Counted from the stretch's first letter, positions 43,119 to 53,698 are shown. The stretch: 64,000 bases of DNA from Muricea muricata (GCA_963855995.1 OY979717.1:46218044-46282043), one strand, 5' to 3'. The notes: generated by a model not told the origin, from the letters alone. Made by a program: numbers and translations.

Positions 43119-43232
43119 ATTGATCGATTCTCTTAAGAAGTTCTTTAAAAATATAACGGAGCTTGTAACACACGTCCGCACGCTTCAGTTATTATTAGGA
43201 TGTCATTTAGCGCGTCAAGTGTCTAAAAATCA

Positions 43233-43434
43233 TTTGGTTATTTATAAATAACCAAAGTTGAGCTTGATTTTAAAAGTGGCTATTTATTAAATAGCCAGTT
43301 TTGGATTAGTTGATTATTTGATAAAAACTGAATTACTGTGAGCACAGCAAATGGTTATTTATTAAATAACCAGTTCGTCGTTATTGGTTATTTCAAATAA
43401 CCAAAGTACAAAAGTTGGTTATTTCAAATAATGA
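43233..43434. promoter_or_regulatory. Cluster of five short palindromes upstream of LINE ORF1
   Basis: Perfect or near-perfect inverted sites of consensus TTGGTTATTT-AAATAACCAA lie at 43233-43256, 43277-43297, 43352-43372, 43384-43404 and (imperfect) 43415-43434. Central bases vary (TATA, T, T, C). They occupy the region directly 5' of ORF1, where a LINE's internal promoter would be. Dimer binding sites or hairpins are both possible. Confidence 0.6.
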
Positions 43435-43439
43435 AATAA

Positions 43440-44400
43440 ATAATGATTAAAAGAAAGGAAAATTAGCCGAATAATAAAAAGACATTTGGCGCCCCATACT
43501 GTATTCAATTAAATTATAAAAGTCGCAAGACTTACAATGCGGCTGCTTGATTTCTTCAAATATCCAATTATATTTGCGCTTAGTAGCTGTAATTATGTAT
43601 TTCAGTTGCTTGGGAATAAACTATCCTCTATTTATCAAAGCCATGAGCAATGGTGCTTTGCTCCTTGGAGCTTTCATATCTTATTTTTAATGTTGTAAAG
43701 CCGAAGCTTGTGATGTAAAAATCAACCCGATCCGTAACACGTAAAGCAAAAAACGTGCAAAAACTATGATTCCGCAATATAAACATATAACTACGTGTGA
43801 CCTCAAGCAACAATTTTTACTTTTCAACTCCAGGTGCGTTATTTACAGATTCGTGAGGTCTTTACATAAAAATCTTAAGGACGCCACATAAAATTATGAA
43901 CGTATTTTCATAAAATTCTGAAGGTCTTTTACTCAAAATTCTGAAGGCTTTATTTACATACAATTCTGTAGGGGGTTAGGATAAATGGCAGATACGGATG
44001 GCGGATGGATTGGCAGATACGGATGGCGGATGAGGGGACAAAAGGCGGATGAGGGATAAAAGGCGGAAAGACGCTGGGTTATTAAAATATGGCACTCGTA
44101 TATTAATATATTTGGGTCATTTATACAAGAAAAAGTCACCTTACATAAGACGCAAGCTTGACGTTGACGTATGTTGGCGTGTTGAATAAACGTCTAAAAA
44201 GACTCTGGTATAAATCTTATATATATTGCATCTTATGCCTTTTATTTAAGTCCTGGGTTATTTCGTGTTATAAGTTTGACAAGAAAGATTTCACAACAGC
44301 AAAAACAGTGACACTTAATGTATAATGACGTTTGATGTTTATTTATATCGCAATTAGCAATATGTTCATAATATAAAGTTCACCCATTCCAATTAACTAA
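43440..44400. other. Intergenic with small tandem repeats
   Basis: ATTCTGAAGG words at 43885-43970 are reverse-complement relatives of the 27385 array. Two copies of GGCAGATACGGATGGCGGAT and related AAAGGCGGATGAGG words lie at 43987-44072. No gene seen. Confidence 0.55.
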
Positions 44401-44504
44401 TATAAATATTTATTGTTAGAATGAAAATTAATCCCCAGCATAAAACGCATGAAAAAGCCATAACAAGTTTGTTTAAAAAAGATTTGTTAAGGAGTGGACC
44501 TAAC

Positions 44505-44541
44505 GTTGACGTTTCGTCTTTAACTTAAGACATCTTCAGAG
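44505..44541 (-). ncRNA. Hammerhead-like motif, minus copy
   Basis: CTGAAGA, a stem GTCTT/AAGAC with loop AAGTTA, then GAAAC and a short stem III (ACG/CGT) resemble a type I hammerhead core. Between CUGA and stem II there are four bases (AGAU) instead of three, so self-cleavage is doubtful. Its position in the 3'/5' repeat is where Penelope-like elements carry hammerheads. Confidence 0.45.
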
Positions 44542-44657
44542 TAAATAATAATATAAAGTCACAAAGTTATACGAATATATACACTAATTTACATAATATT
44601 AAATTACACTTGGGATAAGGACAGGAGACAAACGGATTTCAGAGGGTGGAAATAGTT

Positions 44658-45345
44658 TTAGAGCAGAAAAAGAGGGACAGAACTACCATGTACAAGGGAA
44701 GGTTTGTGTTTAGAAATAAGAAGGCTTTCACGGATGATAAGTTCGTCAGAGGAGAAACAGGAAGACAGAATCTCAAAGTCATCAAGAGAAGCAGTATGAC
44801 CGGTATTATTGAGATGTTGGAGGATACTAGTCAACTTAGGAATGCTACTTTCTTTACCTGTAAGAGCAGAAATGCCTAGGTGTTCAGAAACTCGTGTGTG
44901 CAAATGACGGACCGTTTGGCCCACTTACGACGCGGAACAGCATCAACACTTAAAATATTATACCACATAAGATTTTAGACCCTTGGGAATTTTATCCTCG
45001 AAGGAAAAGAAGTGAAGATAACCGTTGTGTTGGACGAAGGACAAATTGGATTTGTAAGTGGGGAAAAGCTGAGGAGCATGGGCGAGAAACTTGAGTGTGA
45101 ATTTGAAGAGAATGCCTTCCAGTTTAAGGAAGGCAAATATAAATAATTTTCATAGGCACACAATGAACCAATTCCTTGGGATGAAACGTTTTATCCAAGA
45201 AGGCTTGCATCGGTCGAATATGCGAGTGGGGTAACCATTCCGGTTAAAAATCATTCTAAACTTGTCGAGTTGAGCATGGAACTTCTCATAGCTAGAGCAA
45301 GTGTTAAAGAAGCGGTGTAACAGAGAAGAGATTAGGCTGAGTTTA
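44658..45345 (-). pseudogene. Penelope-like C-terminus with GIY-YIG endonuclease
   Basis: The frame YVGQTVRHLHTRVSEHL (GIY-YIG catalytic start, the Arg at VR/HTRV region) continues to LLISKHKPSLVHGSSVPLFLL and TAA. The preceding Cys-rich segment (CGCCSASYVG in the sister copy) is shifted here. The upstream linker (LYLPSLNWKAFSSNSH) reads in another frame. At least two frameshifts separate it from the reverse transcriptase, in addition to the inserted element. Confidence 0.8.
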
Positions 45346-45591
45346 TATCAGGCGCGGATCTAGGGGTGGTCAAATGGGTCGCTTGATCTACGTAAAAATT
45401 GCCAAACAAATAATTAATATTCCAAACTACTGGAGACAATCCAGTTTCATTTTTGCGTGCTGTTACTAGTAGCTATCCAGGTCGAAAATCGTTCAGTATC
45501 TGAGCCTTCTGTCACTTATTTTTTGCCACAGGTCAAGCTGCGGTTTTACACATAAATTTTGCCCCATCAGCTGACAAAATCGATGCACCTG

Positions 45592-45818
45592 ATTGGTAGG
45601 ATGAAAGTTTGACCCATTCGTGGGGAGTTCTGACCTGTTTGTTGCAATCAGGGGCTCCGTGCAAAGCTTCTTATTGGGCAATTTAAAAAAATTCTGCTAC
45701 CTTATTGGTCATTGTTTTCTGACCCATTCTGACTGATGAGCGTATGCAGCCGTGTGAGGCATAGTGAAGGCATGAATATTAATTATCTGCCTTTCTGACC
45801 TAACTTCTCGTATATAAA
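45592..45818 (+). promoter_or_regulatory. Putative promoter: three inverted CCAAT boxes and TATA box
   Basis: ATTGG occurs at 45592-45596, 45673-45677 and 45704-45708, each in an extended CTTATTGG/GATTGG context. TATATAAA follows at 45811-45818, and an ATG lies 54 bases on at 45872. Spacing fits an NF-Y-type, TATA-driven promoter. Confidence 0.5.
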
Positions 45819-45871
45819 CAGTCAATTCGAAGTCCTACAGAAAACTTATTACAAAGCGATTTAGGCAGGCA

Positions 45872-46117
45872 ATGGCTCGTAGTATCTGGCAATTGTTTGA
45901 CATTGTGAAGTCCGCTATCGTATACAACGACGTGGAAAGCCTGCAAGAGATCTTTATTAAAAGATCTTATACTGCAAGTTCACTCTCCTCGCAAGTATTC
46001 GATCGAGGAGCTCTTGTGTGCCTACAAACAGCACACAATGCAGCATTAGTCGGCACATTGGAGCCGAAACATTTATTCCGAGAAAAGGCCAAAAGAAATT
46101 GTGTTACGATAAGGTAA
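45872..46117 (+). CDS. Hypothetical captured first exon
   Basis: I do not recognise this protein. The frame starts MARSIWQLFDIVKSAIVYND and runs 81 codons to TAA. A consensus donor (ATAAG/GTAAAG, 46111-46112 boundary) sits two codons before the stop, so the exon probably ended there. It is not a hAT transposase segment I can name. The helical, weakly charged first 35 residues could start an ankyrin-like or helical-repeat protein; this is a guess. Because it lies inside a transposon between TIRs, I infer transduplication of a host gene's promoter and first exon. Confidence 0.42.
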   Translation: MARSIWQLFDIVKSAIVYNDVESLQEIFIKRSYTASSLSSQVFDRGALVCLQTAHNAALVGTLEPKHLFREKAKRNCVTIR

Positions 46118-46997
46118 AGAATCTATATTCAGCGTGTATTTGTAATTTGTCCTATTTATATGCATCGAATTTGCATGCATACGCGTCGCGGCGTCGGTCA
46201 AAACAGGTCACGACCTTGAGATATTTATAGAATTTAATATAGACTTTATAGAGGAATATTACTTTGCTTATAACCGTGTGTATTGTCTGATATTTGTTAT
46301 TTTTCCTTAGTCTTCGCTAAATATTGATCTTGCTATTTGTGTGCTATACTAAACATATTGTCCACATAATTCATATAACAACAAACGCAAAGGAATATTG
46401 TATACGAGCTACACGGCAAAAAGCTTTTGCTTCGAACAGTTATTTTCTGGTTGTGTCTCTGAAGTAGTGAAATCGTTCCTACTTCCTAGATGCTTTTGTT
46501 GTGCTGTGTATTCAAGTTCATTATTTTGTATATACAAGTATGCATTATTTTGTGTATACTAGTTAACTATTTTTAGCATACTCATTATTTATTGTCTTTC
46601 TTACTTTTGCGATTATTTATTTACGTCCTGCAGTGATGGTTATCCCTTTGCAAGACTAATAATAAATTGTAGATGTAGATGTCATTAACTAACTTATTCA
46701 ATTTTTCTAATATGGGGATGCCATATAGAATTACCCAGGCAAGCCAGCCTATCCATTTCACATCATGATTGATTGTAATTTGAATCATTGGTAATCTGAA
46801 TCTGATATATGGTGTGAAAATATATTTGTCACAGAACATGATTTGTGAGTGGATCTAAAATCACTAAAGCTTCTCTAACTAGTAGCCTATATTTAAAAGC
46901 TAGCATAATTTTAAGTACTTTTTCTCCCCCCCCCCGAATGACGTCAAAAAATCTTGACCTACGTACGAAAAATCCTGGATCCGCCCCTGGTTTATAT

Positions 46998-47640
46998 TGA
47001 CTGGGAATGAAGCTATGAAAATTAGTGAAAAGACCTGTAAACGTAGGCGTTTGATATACGGATGTTTCAAAACGACCGCCTGTGCGCATGATACTGATGT
47101 TGAGAAAAGGAAGCGTAGAATTGGATTCGACTTCACACGTAAAGTTTATATTAGGATGTTGCTGATTAAAGTATGACCGAAATTGTGGTATGTGATCGGC
47201 AGACTGAAAAATCAGGAAACAATCGTCAACATAGTGGTGATAAAATAGAGGCTTAAAGCTAGTCGGGCAATTGTCAAGCCAACAACCTTCGTGAAGGGAC
47301 AGGAAAATATTGGAAAATAAAGGACCTAAGGGACATCCCATAGCTACCCCATCAACCTGTTGATAAAGTACGCCATTGAAAAGAAAATGACAGTTTTTCA
47401 CTGTCAATTCAAGCAACATCTTCAACTCATCTTGTGTAAGCTGGTGATAGCGAACGCAGTTGGAATATACGCGATTACAAATTATCTTAATGTCTCATCT
47501 AGTGGGATGTTGGTAAAAAGAGATTTTACATCAAAGCTGGCCATGACGATATTACTAGAATTAAAGCTAAGACTTAGCAATTCTTGAACAAAGGAGGAAG
47601 AACTCTTACCGTGTAAACACCAAAGGAGAACTTGGCAACC
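46998..47640 (-). pseudogene. Penelope-like reverse transcriptase, palm (minus copy)
   Basis: The palm is well kept: GVLYQQVDGVAMGCPLGPLF, then HHYVDDCFLIFQSADH with the catalytic YVDD, then PNINFTCEVESN and LPFLNISIMRTGGRFETSVY. Upstream, MASFDVKSLFTNIPLDET (motif A region) is in a different frame, so a shift lies near 47490. The frame runs into the hAT-type insertion at 46990. Confidence 0.82.
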
Positions 47641-47652
47641 TTATAAGAATAA

Positions 47653-48705
47653 CTATTTATACATGACGAAATAAGCCTTAATGGTGTATTGTCCTTGTGG
47701 ATTTTCGGAAGTCCATATAATATACTGATCCGGGAGCCGGTGGGACGTAGTTGGTCGTATATCGCCTCTCAAATCGATTCCGACTTCTTTAAGGTTTTGA
47801 GTGACGAGATCAGTTTGTTTTTGCGCTGTAAAGTCAACTTCCGGGTCATCATCCAAACGCAAAAATTTCGTCTTATCTTTTGGGATATCTTCCATTTTCT
47901 TGTTGCAATCGCTGCGGTTTAGAATAACTATTCCATTACCTTGATCTGGTTTAACTATAACAATACTGTCATCGTCTTTCAGGCCATCAAGTGTTTTTAT
48001 CTCGTCTTTTGAGAATAAAAAATTAGGGCGAGAGTAACTTTGATATCTAGAAAGTGCGATGCCCTTCAATTTTACCTTTACAGAAGCTGGAAAAAATCTC
48101 GACTTTTCATGAACATGTTCGTTCTTCAGCCGCTTGAAAAGCATTTCAAACGGTGAGAGAAAAGCGCAATAATGCAAACTATTAAATGGAATGGCAAAGT
48201 TTAGTCCCTTTGATAGTATTTCCTTTTCTTTGTCCGTGATTAGACGCTGTAAGTAATTTAATACTACGGTATTCGGGTCAATCGAGCTTTCGTTTTTTGA
48301 TTCCGAACCAAGTCGAAACAGTTTGCAATCTTGTATTCTTTGGTGTTGGCTTAGTTTCTTAGTATTTTCACGATCAGATGTACTCTTCAGGTGAATAAAG
48401 TCAACCGATAATACAAGCGAAGCGAGGTTGGAATGCGCGACTGTCACTTGTGATGATAACACGCGTATTCTCGAATGCTTAGCGGAGATTTCTTCTTGCA
48501 ATAGTTTGTTTTGGCACTGTCGGTATGCACTCGAGTTTCGTAGACGTTGATTGGTGACTTTAAACTGAAAGAAACAAGGTGTAACTAAACGTTTCTTGCA
48601 ACTTTTCAGGAACTCTAGATCCAGCTTTGCTTTCCCAAGATTCAGTTCAAGGCGCTGAAATTTCCGAAATGCTTCGAGCGAACCATTGTTGTAGCGGTTT
48701 ATCAA
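47653..48705 (-). pseudogene. Penelope-like N-terminal region (minus copy)
   Basis: An open frame of 350 codons (FQRLELNLGKAKLDLEFLKS ...) leads to IVIVKPDQGNGIVILNRSD, the conserved segment that precedes reverse transcriptase in this class, and to TKFLRLDDDPEV. The expected LYGLPKIHK motif follows after a frameshift near 47745. A leucine/lysine-rich helical section occupies the first 150 residues. Confidence 0.78.
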
Positions 48706-48836
48706 AACAGATTTGAGAGATTTACCAGGCGGGAATCGTACTCTTATAAAATGAAAATCTTCTATCTCTTCAATCCTATCTCCTTTCGTGTTTACACGGT
48801 AAGAGAAAGTCTCAGCTTTAATTCTAGTAATGCGTC

Positions 48837-49480
48837 ATGGCCAGCTTTGATATAAAATCTCTTTTTACCAACAACCCACTCGATGAGACGATTAAGATAA
48901 TTTGTAATCGCTTATATTCCAACTGCGTTCGCTATCACAGGCTTACACAACTTGAGTTGAAGACGTTGCTTGAATTGACAGTGAAGAACTGTCATTTTCT
49001 TTTCATTGGCGTACTTTATCAACAGGTTGATGGGGTAGCTATGGGATCTCCCTTAAGTCCTTATTTGCCAGTATTTTCCTGTCCCTTGACGAAGGTTGTT
49101 GGCTTGGTAATTGCCCGACTAGCTTTGAGCCGCTATTTTATCGCCGCTATGTTGACGATTGTTTCCTGATTTTTCAGTCTGCCGATCACATACCACAATT
49201 TCGGTCATACTTTAATCAAAAACATCCTAATAATTATAAACTTTACGTGTGAAGTCGAATCCAATTCTACGCTTCCTTTCTCGACATCAGTATCTGCGCA
49301 CAGGCGGTCGCTTTGAAACATCCGTATACCAAAAGCCTACGTTTACAGGTCTTTTCACTAGTTTTCATAGCTTCATTCCCAGCCAATATAAACTCAGCCT
49401 AATCTCTTCTCTGTTACACCGCTTCTTGAACATTTGTTCTAGCTATGAGAATTTCCATGCTCAACTAGACAAATTTTGAA
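48837..49480 (+). pseudogene. Penelope-like reverse transcriptase (plus copy)
   Basis: MASFDIKSLFTNNPLDETIK and GVLYQQVDGVAMGSPLSP read in one frame. A shift then follows, so that RRYVDDCFLIFQ (catalytic YVDD, near 49145) is in another frame and GGRFETSVYQKPTFTGL in a third. Several indels make it inactive. Confidence 0.8.
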
Positions 49481-49499
49481 TGATTTTTAAGTTTTAACC

Positions 49500-50099
49500 G
49501 GAATGATTACCCCACTTGCATATTCAATCAGTGCGTGCGAGCCTTCTGGGATAAAACTTTCCTTCCCAAGGAATTGGTTCATTCCGTGCCAAAGAAAATT
49601 ATTTATTTTTGCCAATTTTGCCTTCCTTTAAACCAGAACGCATTCTCTTCAAATTCGCACTCAAGTTTCTCGCCCATGCTCCTCAGCTTTTCCCCGCTTA
49701 CAAATCCGTTTGTCCTTCGTCCTACTCAACGGTTATCTTCACTTCTTTTCCTTCGAGGATAAAATTCCCAAGGGTCTAAAATCTTGTGTGGTGTAATATT
49801 TTAAGTGTTGATGCTGTTCCGCGTCGTATGTGGGCCAAACGGTCCGTCATTTGCACACACGAGTTTCTGAACACCTGGGTATTTCTGCTCTTACAGGTAA
49901 AGAAAGTAGCATTCCTAAGTTGACTAGTATCCTCCAACATTTCAATAATACCGGTCATACTGCTTCTCTTGATGACTTTAAGATTCTGTTTTCCTGTCCC
50001 TCCTCTGACGAACTTATCATCCGTGAAAGCCTTCTTATTTCTAAACTCAAACTTTCCCTTAATGTACATGGCAGCTCCGTCCCTCTTTTTCTGCTCTAA
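49500..50099 (+). pseudogene. Penelope-like GIY-YIG endonuclease (plus copy)
   Basis: The linker FCLPLNQNAFSSNSHSSFSP is followed by a Cys-rich segment, then YVGQTVRHLHTRVSEHL and the tail LLISKLKLSLNVHGSSVPLFLL to TAA. The endonuclease half from 49830 is open, and it aligns end to end with the minus copy. The upstream joins are frameshifted. Confidence 0.8.
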
Positions 50100-50177
50100 C
50101 CCTATTTCCACACTCTGAACTCCGTTTGTCCCCTGTCCTTATCCCACGTGTAATTTAATATTATGTAAATTTGTGTA

Positions 50178-50465
50178 TATTCGCCGAAGGCGAGGTGATT
50201 ATCGGGAAATATTCACCGAGACGAAGTCGAGGTGAATATTTTTCGAAAATCACCGAGCCTGAGGCGAATAGTATTTTTAGCGTTTTAGTATTTTTACACA
50301 AGTCATTTTAATTTTGTTTATTTCTTTGTCCGTAATTTGTACAAAACGGCGGCTAGTCGCCATTTTGTAAACTTGTTTTTTACTATTATATTCACCTGTA
50401 GGTGAACATAAAAGAATGTCACGTCATATTGGACCAATCACAACGTCATATTGGACCAATCACAA
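50178..50465. mobile_element. MITE inserted in the plus Penelope-like 3' region
   Basis: TATTCGCCGAAGGCGAGGTG at left and AATCACCGAGCCTGAGGCGA, then ATA at right form an outer inverted pair, with AAATATTCACCGAGAC / GTCGAGGTGAATATTT inside. A direct repeat CGTCATATTGGACCAATCAC closes the segment. The minus copy lacks this stretch, so it is a later insertion of about 286 bp; exact ends are fuzzy. Confidence 0.7.
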
Positions 50466-50484
50466 CTTTATATTATTATTTACT

Positions 50485-50515
50485 CTGAAGATGTCTTAAG
50501 TTAAAGACGAAACGT
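50485..50515 (+). ncRNA. Hammerhead-like motif, plus copy
   Basis: Same CTGAAGATGTCTT ... AAGACGAAACG core as the minus copy, but the bases that would close stem III (CAACG) are missing. Probably inactive. Confidence 0.4.
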
Positions 50516-50625
50516 TAGTTCCTTAACAAATCTTTTTAAACAAATTAAACATGTTTTGGTTTTTTCGCATTTTATGCTGGAGTTAATTTTCATTTTAACA
50601 ATACGATTTCCGCCTGGTAAATCTC

Positions 50626-51171
50626 TCAAAAATATCTTTTGGATATATATCTTTTAATTATATCTATTAATTAACGCCGCACTGAAATAGACATTGATTC
50701 TTTTTTAAACGCGCTAACCTTAACATTAACACGATTGAGAATTTGATCACAGTCAGTGTATAACATTAAAGTTTTATTGTTGCATATCTTTTACAACAGG
50801 GCTCATATAACAGTTCTGATAGTTTAAATTTCTCCTTCTTCTTAATTCCGCGTCTAACGGTCTAACACTTGTGCATGTCGTTGATTCACTGTGTATGCTT
50901 TGAAGATAGCGGGAACCACCAGCCCAACTTCGCGCTTTTTTTTTCTTGTAACCTCAACCAGAAGTTTGTCTGCCTTCAGAAAATATGGTAGCAGTGAAGA
51001 TAATTCCATGGGGACGTGTCCGACAACATTCTTTCGCTACCTCTATCTTAATCAATCTTTCAGCCAATCAAATGAGATTGGTCTATCCAACTGGCCAGTC
51101 AAATTGCTTTTAAATCGGCATAAGGTAGACGACTGCAGTCAAGAAATAATTACAGCCCGTGCAATGTAATT
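50626..51171. other. Intergenic, possibly decayed transposase N-terminus
   Basis: Sequence before the pogo-like core; a 92-codon ATG-led frame at 50891 shows no recognisable helix-turn-helix. Left unassigned. Confidence 0.35.
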
Positions 51172-52864
51172 AAGATGGATGAAACTCCAGTCTGGAGTCA
51201 TATGGTATCTGAAACCACTGTCAATACAGCAGGCAAAAAACTCTAACTCTCAAAACAACTGATAATGAAAAAAGTCGAGTTTCAGTTTGTCTAGCTACTA
51301 AAGTTGATGAAGTGGCGGATCCAGGGTAAGTCAAAACAAATTATAGCAGCTCAATTTTACTCTGAAATTCAAATCAGCTAAATTCAAAATAATTTTATAA
51401 CAATGTCATAGGTTATGAATTTCAAAAGAGTAAAATATAACCAATGAAGTTGCTTTGTGGGTATTTTAAAATGTAAATATATCCTAGAATGAGCTGTGGT
51501 AATTTATTTTGACTTACGCTAGATCCGCCACTGGACTTGATGGCACAAAACTGAAACCGATCATAGTTTTTAAAGGGGCCAAACGTTAAGTTGCCGTTCT
51601 TCGCCAGGAATTTAAATCCAAAGCATATATTGCCAGTGGCCAATGTTTTGCGAAATAAACCATTCAAATCCTCTTCCATAGAGAAAAATGACGATTGGAT
51701 GGGTAAGGCCAACCTTAAGGCCAATCTGCAGCGAAACTGCTGCCGGAAATTTGAAGCCGCTTCCTACACTAACTGCAATTCAGGCGATCTTCTTCCTCCT
51801 CCGCAGGCCTGTCCGCGTGGGCGGCTCGGTGCAGGCGGGAGTAATTTGCAGGTGTGAAATTTGAGAATCAGGTAAGTGACTGACAAAAGGCCTATTGAAT
51901 AATGTTCGGTTTCTGTGTGAAATTGACGTTTTCTGGGTCGCGGTTTTCAATCCTTTAAAATCTACGTGAAATATGAGGCATCATATCTCAAGATTATTCT
52001 CCGGTGTATTATCATAGTATTATCTAGTACTTGTGATATTTTTGAGCCGCTTGGGCCGTAAGCAGTGAAGATAAAAGATGAAGAAACTCGAGGACTTTTG
52101 GGGCAGGGTGTAATTGACGTTTTCTGGGTGTCAGTTTTCTGGGTGTCGGACTGGAGGAGTATTTTAGTGATGTTGACATTCTTAACTAATGATGTGTTCA
52201 GTGGCATGGAAGTAGGCATGTATTTTACCAGATTAAGACATGAAAATGTAGGTCATTTATGCGTTTTATATATAGTACATATCGTAATAATGTAACGTAA
52301 TATTAACGTGCAGTGAAGCAGATGTAGTAGAGACATTACAAAGTATGATAATTATAAACAAGGCGCCTTGAATAATATGCGTTTTAATTCCCTATGACGT
52401 CTTAGTATTCATAACCTATGTACCCGCAGTACATTGCAACGTCGCCTTAAACTCATTGTATGTTTTGTATCCCTGCTAAGGATTTTGCACGCGGATTGCG
52501 GAGAACAAATCTGCCATCTTGCAAACATTAGTTGGCAGGCGTTTAACCTGGACGACCCGCAAACTTTTTCAGCCCGTAACCCGTAAAACGCCTGCGGAGG
52601 AGGTGGGTCGATCTTAGAGTCGTGGGCTGACATTTCAACCGAGCTCATTAATGGTCGGATGACAACAGGATTGTTTGTTTCCGAGATGACCAGCCTTGCT
52701 CCATCGGTAGAGAAATGCTCAAGACTCAGGCATCCATTCTGTTAGAACCTGATGACGATCTATTTAAAATAGCAGAGTCCGGTGTTGAAGAAGCTAATGA
52801 TGCAAGCCGGATTATTGACATGTACAGTGATGAAGAAACTGATGAGGACATTGACATAGACTAA
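51172..52864 (+). pseudogene. pogo/Tigger-like DDE transposase remnant
   Basis: MDETPVWSHMVSETTV (51175, first catalytic Asp region) and KTTDNEKSRVSVCLATKVD run up to a MITE (51310-51533). Beyond it the frame resumes with DGTKLKPIIVFKGAK. Further on, ESWADISTELINGRM (near 52620) and GREMLKTQASILLEPDDD to DETDEDIDID and TAA (52862-52864) form the family's C-terminus. The second catalytic Asp region is missing and several frameshifts are present, so it is dead. Confidence 0.7.
51310..51533. mobile_element. hAT-type MITE (GTGGCGGATC family), copy 1
   Basis: Ends AGTGGCGGATCCAGGGTAAG and CTTACGCTAGATCCGCCACTG are inverted copies. TTGATG flanks both sides (51304-51309, 51537-51542) inside an otherwise continuous transposase frame (KVD/GTKL). 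224 bp, no coding capacity. Confidence 0.88.
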
Positions 52865-52869
52865 AATTA

Positions 52870-53698
52870 CACTTTTGTCTGGTAAATTTGTCAAACACGG
52901 GATATAAAAATTTGTTGTTAATCACTTGATTAATTAAGTTTGCACTGGAAAGGAATTCGAGACTTCTAGTACGTCCTGGTGTATTCATTCACTTTGAAAT
53001 AAGCGCCGCTGTCGAATAAGTGTCGCTTTTGAATAGAACGAAAAAAAAAACAGTCAGATCTTTTAAATCTACCGTAAAAAAAGCTTTATCATACACTGTT
53101 ACTTTGCTCAATTTTGAAAGAGGAAAACTGTACATGTATCGGTTTTCCGTTACGTGTCTTTTTAAGCACGTCGTATCGTCTGAACCGTTTTTTCCCTAGA
53201 TTAGGATCGGCATTAGCGCAAACGGTAAACTCGTAGGCTTGCACCAAGTCTACGCCTAGAATTTAATGGTGGGCGGGCGAAAAAAAATAGGAAACAGAGA
53301 CACAGCCTTGTTTCTCTTACAGTGCGCTAATCCTACCAGTTGAAATTTAACCACTTGCTAATAATGCCCATCCCACAGTACGTGGTTATAATAAAAAAGT
53401 AAATAAACGTAATCATGCATATGTCTGTGGCATTTAGTTTCGATTTTAACAACGATTAGCAACGCTGAATATTTAACGAAAATAAAAAAAGTTAAGGACG
53501 CAATTTCCCGTCAAAATAAATAATTTGATTCATTACGCTACAAAGAAACAACTTTGTTTCTCCATTTCCTATTTTTTCGTCTGCCTTCCTAATTTCATGA
53601 CGCAAACTTCAAGTTATAAAAATGAGATTTGACCTCATTGAACACTTTAGCGCATTACATAAAGTCCAAACATTTATATTCGTTTTATATCTATCTGG
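52870..53698. other. Intergenic, with a probable MITE
   Basis: GCGGGCGAAAAAAAATAGGA (near 53273) is mirrored by TCCTATTTTTTCGTCTGCC (near 53567), so a ~320-bp inverted-repeat element is likely at about 53270-53590. Nothing else recognised. Confidence 0.45.

Larger units (their letters stand above)
37551..43200 (-). mobile_element. Two-ORF CR1-like LINE, carrying a nested palindromic element
   Basis: Minus-strand order: ORF1 (43118 to 41374), ORF2 (41360 to 37644, interrupted at 40551-41302), then a ~90-base 3' UTR ending at the pentamer microsatellite. ORF1 and ORF2 are separated by 13 bases. Lesions are few (three in ORF1, one nonsense and one insertion in ORF2), so the copy died recently. 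The 5' limit is not defined. Confidence 0.88.
45349..46989. mobile_element. hAT-type non-autonomous element, 1641 bp, 8-bp TSD
   Basis: Ends CAGGCGCGGATCTAGGGG and CCTGGATCCGCCCCTG are flanked by GTTTATAT at 45341-45348 and 46990-46997. It inserted into the minus Penelope-like copy. No transposase is visible. It carries a promoter-like region and a short ORF with a splice donor (45592-46117), suggesting capture of a host gene 5' end. Confidence 0.88.
44405..48770 (-). mobile_element. Penelope-like element, minus copy
   Basis: Minus-strand order: N-terminal region (48705 to 47653), reverse transcriptase (to ~46998), [hAT-type insertion 45349-46989], thumb and linker, GIY-YIG endonuclease (to 44658), 3' UTR, hammerhead-like motif (~44540) and the start of a second 5' region ending near 44409. 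That layout, with a partial repeat of the 5' end downstream, is the pLTR arrangement of Penelope-like elements. Confidence 0.88.
48775..50625 (+). mobile_element. Penelope-like element, plus copy (5'-truncated)
   Basis: It begins inside the reverse transcriptase near a CGTGTTTACACGGTAAGAG junction, head-to-head with the minus copy. After the GIY-YIG stop come a 3' UTR, a MITE insertion (50178-50465), the hammerhead-like motif and a new 5' start (CGATTTCCGCCTGGTAAATC) that stops near 50620. The last words match the minus copy's 5' end at about 48735. Confidence 0.85.
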
